Assembly (NCBI GenBank): GCA_023229795.1
Contig: JALNYP010000055.1
Coordinates: forward strand, 1-26,440
Direction: 5' to 3'
Source of the DNA: Syntrophobacterales bacterium
Lineage (GTDB): Bacteria > Desulfobacterota > Desulfobaccia > Desulfobaccales > 0-14-0-80-60-11
Length of the DNA stretch: 26,440 bases
Notes under the pieces: model-generated
Told to the model about the DNA's origin: nothing
The model's database searches: none
What the model saw: only the letters and a program-made list of their open reading frames with translations
Shown: piece by piece, positions 22,438 through 26,440 of the stretch
How positions within the stretch are numbered: the first letter of the stretch is position 1
Layout: the number at the start of each line of letters is the position of its first letter
Program-made: the position numbers and the translations under genes

Positions 22438-22674
22438 ATGCGTCGGATCATTCGTATTTCTTTAGGGTTGATATTGATTCTGCTGGGCATACCCGGGCTT
22501 ATTCTTCCCATCCTGCAGGGCTGGCTGTTCCTGGCTTTAGGGGCCTTGTTGCTTTCCATCGATATTCCTTTGATTGACCGGCTGGTTCAATGGCTGGAAA
22601 CCCGCATCCCGGTGATAAAAAAACCGTTGGAACGCTTACGCAAGTTTCTCAAAGGGCCGGAAAATCGATCCTAA
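22438..22674 (+). CDS. Small two-helix membrane protein inside the hyp operon
   Basis: Protein of 78 residues with two hydrophobic segments (about 4-24 and 27-43) joined by a Gly/Pro turn (GIPGLILPILQGWLFLALGA), then an amphipathic basic tail (LVQWLETRIPVIKKPLERLR). It resembles small PGPGW-type putative transmembrane proteins, but the motif is altered, so the family link is tentative. GGAG lies nine bases before the ATG. It sits 186 bases after hypF and 24 bases before hypC, on the same strand, so it is probably co-transcribed with hypC-hypD. It is not a standard hydrogenase maturation factor, and any role there is guesswork from location. Confidence 0.75.
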   Translation: MRRIIRISLGLILILLGIPGLILPILQGWLFLALGALLLSIDIPLIDRLVQWLETRIPVIKKPLERLRKFLKGPENRS

Positions 22675-22698
22675 CCTCTTATATCAAGGTTAAATCTT

Positions 22699-22920
22699 AT
22701 GTGTTTAGCCATTCCCATGCGTCTCATTGAAATCGACGGGGTCGCGGCCGTGGCCGAAGTAGACGGGGTAACCCGCCAGGTGCGCCTCGATTTGCTCCCC
22801 GAGGCCGTCCTGGGTGATTACGTGCTCATTCACGCCGGGCTGGCCATCGCCCGGGTGGACGCCGAGCATGCCGAGGAAACCCTCTCGCTGATCAGGGAAC
22901 TGGTCGATGAAGTTTATTGA
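22699..22920 (+). CDS. hypC: Hydrogenase maturation chaperone HypC/HupF
   Basis: Small chaperone (73 residues) that carries the Fe(CN)2CO unit from HypD to the hydrogenase large subunit. The N-terminal MCLAIPMRLIEI motif has the essential Cys2, and DYVLIHAGLAIARVD is the conserved core. AAGG lies just upstream of the ATG. Its last 14 bases overlap hypD, so the two partners are translationally coupled, consistent with the HypC-HypD complex. The C-terminus is the usual acidic helix (HAEETLSLIRELV). Confidence 0.97.
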   Translation: MCLAIPMRLIEIDGVAAVAEVDGVTRQVRLDLLPEAVLGDYVLIHAGLAIARVDAEHAEETLSLIRELVDEVY

Positions 22921-23995
22921 CGAATTCCGGGACCAAGCCCTGGTCCAAGACCTGGCCCGGCGCCTGGCGGCCCTCGCCGCCGGCCCCGCCACCATTATGG
23001 AGGTCTGCGGCACCCATACCATGGCGGTGGCCCGCTTCGGGCTCAAGTCCCTCTTGCCGCCCGGAGTGCAGCTGATTTCAGGTCCCGGCTGCCCGGTGTG
23101 CGTTACCGACCAAATCGACCTGGACGCCTTCCTGGCCCTGGGCCAGGAACCGGATACGGTCCTGGTCTCCTTCGGCGACATGCTCCGGGTCCCCGGCACC
23201 CGGACCTCCCTGGAAGGCCTGCGGGCCCAGGGAGCCGACGTGCGGGTGGTGTATTCCCCCCTGGATGCGGTAGAGCTGGCCCGGCAGACTCCGGCGAAAC
23301 AGGTGGTTTTCTTCGGCGTGGGCTTCGAAACCACCATGCCCGCCACCGCTCTGGCTATCAAGACCGCGGCCGGTTACGGCCTCGAGAATTTCTCCGTCTG
23401 GTGCGTCCACAAGACCATGCCCGCGGCGCTTCAGGCGCTGTTGGCCAGCGGCGAAGTGCGGGTCTCGGGGCTGCTGTGCCCCGGCCATGTCACCACCATC
23501 ATCGGGGCCGAGGCCTACGATTTTATCCCCGCCCAATTCGGCCTGCCTTGTGCGGTCACCGGCTTCGAGCCCGTGGACGTGCTCCTGGGGGTGGAATCGA
23601 TTCTGCGGCAAATCAAAGTGGGGAAACCCACGGTGGACAACGTCTATACCCGGGCGGTTCAGGTCCCGGCCAACCCCCGGGCCCGGGACCTGCTGGCCGA
23701 GGTCTTTGTCCCGGACGACGCCCCCTGGCGGGGTCTGGGCGTCATTCCCGGCAGCGGCGTCAGGATTCGCGAGACTTACGCCCGCTTCGACGCCCGGGCG
23801 CGCTTTCCCCGGGTGTGGGAACACCTCACCCCGCCGCCGCCCTCCGCCTGCCGCTGCGGCGAAGTGCTGCGGGGCGTCCTGCGCCCCTTGGGCTGCCCCC
23901 TGTTCGCCCAGGCCTGCACCCCGGCCCAGCCCCTGGGCCCCTGCATGGTCTCCTCCGAGGGCGCCTGCGCCGCAGCGTACCGGTACGAAAGATAG
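22907..23995 (+). CDS. hypD: Hydrogenase maturation Fe-S scaffold HypD
   Basis: Scaffold on which iron receives its cyanide and CO ligands, working with HypC and HypE. The 362-residue chain has the conserved EVCGTHTMAVARFGLKSLLP (Cys34 in CGTHT), GPGCPVCVT (Cys62, Cys65) and the C-terminal cysteines around CRCGEVLRGV, GCPLFAQACTP and GPCMVSSEGAC, which hold the 4Fe-4S cluster. GFETTMPATA and CPGHVTTIIG are family hallmarks. Length is typical. It starts inside hypC and is separated from hypE by about 140 bases of purine/pyrimidine-biased DNA containing heptamer repeats. Confidence 0.97.
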   Translation: MKFIDEFRDQALVQDLARRLAALAAGPATIMEVCGTHTMAVARFGLKSLLPPGVQLISGPGCPVCVTDQIDLDAFLALGQEPDTVLVSFGDMLRVPGTRTSLEGLRAQGADVRVVYSPLDAVELARQTPAKQVVFFGVGFETTMPATALAIKTAAGYGLENFSVWCVHKTMPAALQALLASGEVRVSGLLCPGHVTTIIGAEAYDFIPAQFGLPCAVTGFEPVDVLLGVESILRQIKVGKPTVDNVYTRAVQVPANPRARDLLAEVFVPDDAPWRGLGVIPGSGVRIRETYARFDARARFPRVWEHLTPPPPSACRCGEVLRGVLRPLGCPLFAQACTPAQPLGPCMVSSEGACAAAYRYER

Positions 23996-23999
23996 GTGA

Positions 24000-24098
24000 G
24001 GGGGGGCGAAAAGGGGAAAAGGGGAAGAGGGAGGGAAGTGATGAGAATTTTATTTCTTTTAACCTCTTCGCCCTTTCGCCTTTTCACCTTTTTCCCCC
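24000..24098. repeat. Purine/pyrimidine-biased imperfect inverted repeat with seven-base period
   Basis: Between hypD and hypE a purine-rich left arm (24000-24038, units such as CGAAAAG, GGGAAAA, GGGGAAG) faces a pyrimidine-rich right arm (24063-24097: CCTCTTC, GCCCTTT, CGCCTTT, TCACCTT, TTTCCCC) across an AT-rich centre. The arms are imperfectly complementary, so a long stem in the hypDE message is possible. The 7-base period echoes three other loci in the window. Confidence 0.7.
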
Positions 24099-24135
24099 AG
24101 TCCTCCCTTCACCATCCCGAAAGGAACATTCCTTT

Positions 24136-25134
24136 ATGTCACGTATACTCTTAAGCCACGGCGCCGGCGGGCGGGAGATGACCGCGCTCATTGACGAGGT
24201 CTTCCTGGCCCGGTTCGGCGACCCCAACCGGGTGGGCGACGACAGCGCCACCTTCCTCCTGGAATCCCATCAGTTGGCCTTCACCACCGACTCTTTCGTG
24301 GTGGATCCCCTGTTTTTTCCCGGCGGCGACATCGGCCGGCTGGCGGTGGCGGGCACGGTGAATGATCTGCTCACCGCCGCAGCCCGGCCCTTGATGTTAT
24401 CCGCGTCCTTTATCCTGGAGGAAGGCCTGGAAATCGCGATATTAGAAGCCATCGCCGACTCCATGAACCGCACCGCGGCCGAAGCCGGGGTGGCCATCGT
24501 CACCGGGGACACCAAGGTGGTGCCCAAGGGTTCCGCGGACAAGGTCTTCATCACCACCGCGGGGGTGGGGCTGGTGCTGCGGCCGGGAGTCTCCGGGATC
24601 GCCGCGGCCGCAGGCGATGCCATCCTCCTCACCGGCTCGGTGGGGGATCATGGCACCGCGGTGCTGCTGGCCCGGGAAAAGCTCCTGGACGGCGAAGCCA
24701 TTGCCAGCGACGCCGCGCCCCTTACCGGGCTGGTCCTGAACCTCCTGGAAGCAGGCATCGAGGTCCACACCATGCGGGACCCCACCCGGGGCGGTATCGC
24801 CTCGGCCTTGAACGAAATCGCCCGCCAATCCCAGGTGGCCATGGAGATCCATGAAGCCCGGGTGCCGGTGGCGCCCGCGGTGGCCGCGGCCTGCGAAGCC
24901 CTGGGTCTGGATGTCTTTAAGGTGGCCAACGAAGGCAAGATGCTCATCATCGTGGCCCCGGCAGACGCCGACCGGGCCCTGGCCCTGGTGCAGCAATCCC
25001 CGTACGGCCATGAGGCCCGCATCATCGGCCAGGTAAGCGCCGCCCCCGCCGGCCGGGTGCAGGTCCGGACCGTCATCGGCACCTCCCGCATCCTGGACCC
25101 GCCGTCCGGAGACCTGCTGCCGCGCATCTGCTGA
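24136..25134 (+). CDS. hypE: Hydrogenase maturation carbamoyl-dehydratase HypE
   Basis: ATP-dependent dehydratase that turns the HypF-delivered carbamoyl group on its C-terminal cysteine into thiocyanate, the cyanide donor. The 332-residue protein starts MSRILLSHGAGGREMTALID and ends PRIC with the essential C-terminal Cys332. The PurM-like ATP-binding elements are clear: VGDDSATFLL, GTVNDLLTAAARPL, VTGDTKVVPKG and MRDPTRGGIASALNEIA. I placed the start at ATG 24136, with AAGGAA 11 bases upstream; the same frame stays open upstream into hypD, which is a shadow. It is the last gene of the operon and is closed by a strong terminator. hypA and hypB, which insert nickel, are not in the window. Confidence 0.97.
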   Translation: MSRILLSHGAGGREMTALIDEVFLARFGDPNRVGDDSATFLLESHQLAFTTDSFVVDPLFFPGGDIGRLAVAGTVNDLLTAAARPLMLSASFILEEGLEIAILEAIADSMNRTAAEAGVAIVTGDTKVVPKGSADKVFITTAGVGLVLRPGVSGIAAAAGDAILLTGSVGDHGTAVLLAREKLLDGEAIASDAAPLTGLVLNLLEAGIEVHTMRDPTRGGIASALNEIARQSQVAMEIHEARVPVAPAVAAACEALGLDVFKVANEGKMLIIVAPADADRALALVQQSPYGHEARIIGQVSAAPAGRVQVRTVIGTSRILDPPSGDLLPRIC

Positions 25135-25167
25135 GCCGCGGCCCATTTCAATCACCCCCAAATAACG

Positions 25168-25201
25168 TAGGGGCGGGTTTCAAACCCGCCCCTATTTTAT
25201 T
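25168..25201 (+). terminator. Strong intrinsic terminator after hypE
   Basis: TAGGGGCGGGTT (25168-25179) pairs perfectly with AACCCGCCCCTA (25183-25194) around a three-base loop, followed by TTTTATT. It closes the hyp operon on the plus strand and lies in the convergent space before the cytochrome gene. The sequence has the look of a dispersed palindromic repeat, similar to 19778-19800. Confidence 0.85.
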
Positions 25202-25236
25202 CCGATGATGATTTCGCCCCGGGACAGCCCCGGGTG

Positions 25237-25315
25237 GTCCTCTCAACTTCCTGGCCGAAAATTGAGAGGACGCAACCGAGGTGTTTCGAGGTTAATGTTT
25301 CGGGGTTAAACACCT
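25237..25315 (-). promoter_or_regulatory. Paired inverted repeats at the 3' end of the cytochrome gene
   Basis: Two structures lie just beyond the cytochrome stop. AGGTGTTT (25279-25286) pairs with AAACACCT (25308-25315), which overlaps the stop codon, and between them is a 14-base tandem duplication. GTCCTCTCAA (25237-25246) pairs with TTGAGAGGAC (25262-25271) around a 15-base loop. No T-run follows; a 3' mRNA structure is likely. Confidence 0.55.
25283..25310. repeat. Four heptamers forming a 14-base tandem duplication
   Basis: GTTTCGA, GGTTAAT, GTTTCGG, GGTTAAA run on with exact 7-base spacing, forming two near-identical 14-base units just beyond the cytochrome stop. The array lies inside the loop of the AGGTGTTT/AAACACCT inverted repeat. 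It is the fourth seven-base-period locus of the window. Confidence 0.65.
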
Positions 25316-26440
25316 ACAGCTTATTTTCATGGCACAGATTGCAGCTGACCGCGGTGCCCTTGGTCAACTTTACCGTGCGGCGATCATCTCCCTGGAGCGT
25401 CCGGTCGGCCTTGACTTCGGACAAGACCGTGCCCTGCCCTTTGGTCCCGTGGCAGGCCCGGCAACTATCCTTGTTTTTCTCCGCGAAGTCTTCGTGGCTC
25501 ATGTTCCAGTTGGGATCGTTGACGTTATGCATCCCATGGGGGCCGTTCATCGTCAGCTTCATGCCCGTGCCGTGACAGGCGGTGCATTCCACGATGATCC
25601 CGTCATGGCCCTGGATCTGGGTAGCCGTAATATTGTCATTGGTCCCGGCCCGGGTCGGCCAGATGGCATGGGGACTGCCGTGGCAGGCCTCGCAGGCCAT
25701 GCCGTTGTGCCCCAGGCTGAGGCGGTAGAGCGTCGTGTCCCCCTCGGCGAACCGCTTGTTCGCCGCCAAGATCGGGGTGGCGGCCGGGTCGGTAGTAGAG
25801 TACGCCTTGGTCTGGATCAGGGCGCTGCCCTGATTGTTCACCGCATCCCCGGTGTGACAGGACTGGCACTTGGGCAGGTCCTTCCAGGGTTGGCGCTGGC
25901 TGCCGGACTTCAGGTTATAGTAACCGCCCACGGCCAACATGCCGCCGTGGCAATCCTGACAGCTCAGGCCCGCGGTGGCCATGGCCCCCCTGAGACACTT
26001 GGTCGTGGCGCCCGGGTGGCACTGATAACAGGCGTCGGTGGTCGCGCCATTGACAATCCCCGGGTGCGTGGCATCCGGCGCCGTGCCGGCCACGGTCAGG
26101 CCGTGCCGCTGATGCATGGCCCGGGACAGATACTTATGGCCGGCCTGGGCCCCCTGAGGTCCCGCATTTTCCAGGTCCAGGGCTGCGGAATAGTGGCAGG
26201 AAGCGCAGAGCACCGGCTGGTTGGCGTACAGCGTGGTCTTATTGACGGCGTCATGCAGGATCATGACGTTGTCTTTGACTTGCAGAGCCGCGTCGGCATT
26301 GGTGCTCCAGGGTTGGGTAACCTTGTATTTGCTCGTGGTCGCGGCATTGGCCGCCTGGCCGCCGGTAGCATGACAGACATTGCAGTTCATTTCGTCGGAA
26401 GCCGGCACTACCGTATCCAGGGTGGCCAACACCGCGCCGG
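25314..26440 (-). CDS. Multihaem c-type cytochrome (N-terminus cut by window edge)
   Basis: C-terminal part (at least 374 residues) of a multihaem cytochrome c; the frame is open through the right edge, so the signal peptide and possibly more haem sites lie outside. Nine CxxCH haem-binding motifs are visible: CNVCH, CASCH, CYQCH, CQDCH, CQSCH, CEACH, CTACH, CRACH and CNLCH, the last six residues from the stop. The density is about one haem per 41 residues. Scattered extra histidines (MHQRHG, MHNVND, GPHGMH) could be distal ligands. Such proteins carry electrons in the periplasm or at the cell surface of metal- and sulfate-reducing bacteria. The family cannot be fixed from this part. It converges on the hyp operon and is not co-transcribed with it. 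Confidence 0.93.
   Translation of the reverse strand, partial: GAVLATLDTVVPASDEMNCNVCHATGGQAANAATTSKYKVTQPWSTNADAALQVKDNVMILHDAVNKTTLYANQPVLCASCHYSAALDLENAGPQGAQAGHKYLSRAMHQRHGLTVAGTAPDATHPGIVNGATTDACYQCHPGATTKCLRGAMATAGLSCQDCHGGMLAVGGYYNLKSGSQRQPWKDLPKCQSCHTGDAVNNQGSALIQTKAYSTTDPAATPILAANKRFAEGDTTLYRLSLGHNGMACEACHGSPHAIWPTRAGTNDNITATQIQGHDGIIVECTACHGTGMKLTMNGPHGMHNVNDPNWNMSHEDFAEKNKDSCRACHGTKGQGTVLSEVKADRTLQGDDRRTVKLTKGTAVSCNLCHENKL

Noticed and set aside
23098..24135. Open frame extending hypE upstream through hypD
   Set aside because: The upstream part is an out-of-frame reading of hypD with Arg/Gly/Pro-rich sequence. HypE homology begins at the ATG at 24136.

Overview
The window looks like chromosomal DNA of a GC-rich anaerobic bacterium, most likely a Desulfobacterota ('deltaproteobacterial') lineage. 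The reasons are its gene content: a hydrogenase-maturation operon (hypF, hypC, hypD, hypE), a multihaem c-type cytochrome, GatCA amidotransferase, a split transketolase, tandem S41 proteases and a dense NarX/NarL-type two-component cluster. This placement is inference; no rRNA gene is present. I see no tRNA, rRNA, IS element, integrase, prophage or CRISPR array.

Layout, left to right. (1) 1-1661, minus strand: gatC then gatA, the latter cut by the left edge. (2) 2090-8081, plus strand: a two-gene transketolase, two S41 carboxy-terminal processing proteases (the first has lost its whole catalytic triad), then der, closed by an intrinsic terminator. (3) 8295-12524: an isoprenoid/lipid block. 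An IspH-UbiA fusion (minus) is divergent from a CruF-like carotenoid hydratase (plus), which converges on and overlaps a nucleosidase (minus) that is coupled to an unrecognised membrane protein. (4) 12791-13000: a cold-shock protein with a long structured leader. (5) 13380-18965, minus strand: a signalling island with an Rcp1-type response regulator, a REC-PAS-PAS-HisKA_3 kinase, a NarL-type regulator, a DNA-binding-domain-less receiver and a kinase whose N-terminal receiver has lost its phospho-acceptor. Heptamers matching the NarL consensus flank the receiver-only gene. (6) 19419-19769: an Hsp20-like protein. (7) 19954-25134, plus strand: hypF, a small two-helix membrane protein, hypC, hypD, hypE, closed by a strong terminator. 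(8) 25314-26440, minus strand: the C-terminal part of a cytochrome with nine visible CxxCH motifs, cut by the right edge.

How they may work together. The hyp genes assemble the Fe(CN)2CO centre of a [NiFe] hydrogenase, and the cytochrome could be part of electron transfer from such an enzyme or another respiratory chain. The signalling island resembles systems that sense respiratory or redox state, but its stimulus cannot be read from sequence. The IspH-UbiA fusion makes DMAPP/IPP in one domain and carries a prenyltransferase-like membrane domain in the other. Beside a CruF-like hydratase this suggests an acyclic (possibly C50) carotenoid or a quinone pathway.

The most notable observations are the IspH-UbiA fusion with its CruF neighbour, the catalytically dead S41 paralogue beside an intact one, the pseudo-receiver kinase, the NarL-type sites around the receiver-only gene, and four unrelated intergenic loci built on a seven-base period.
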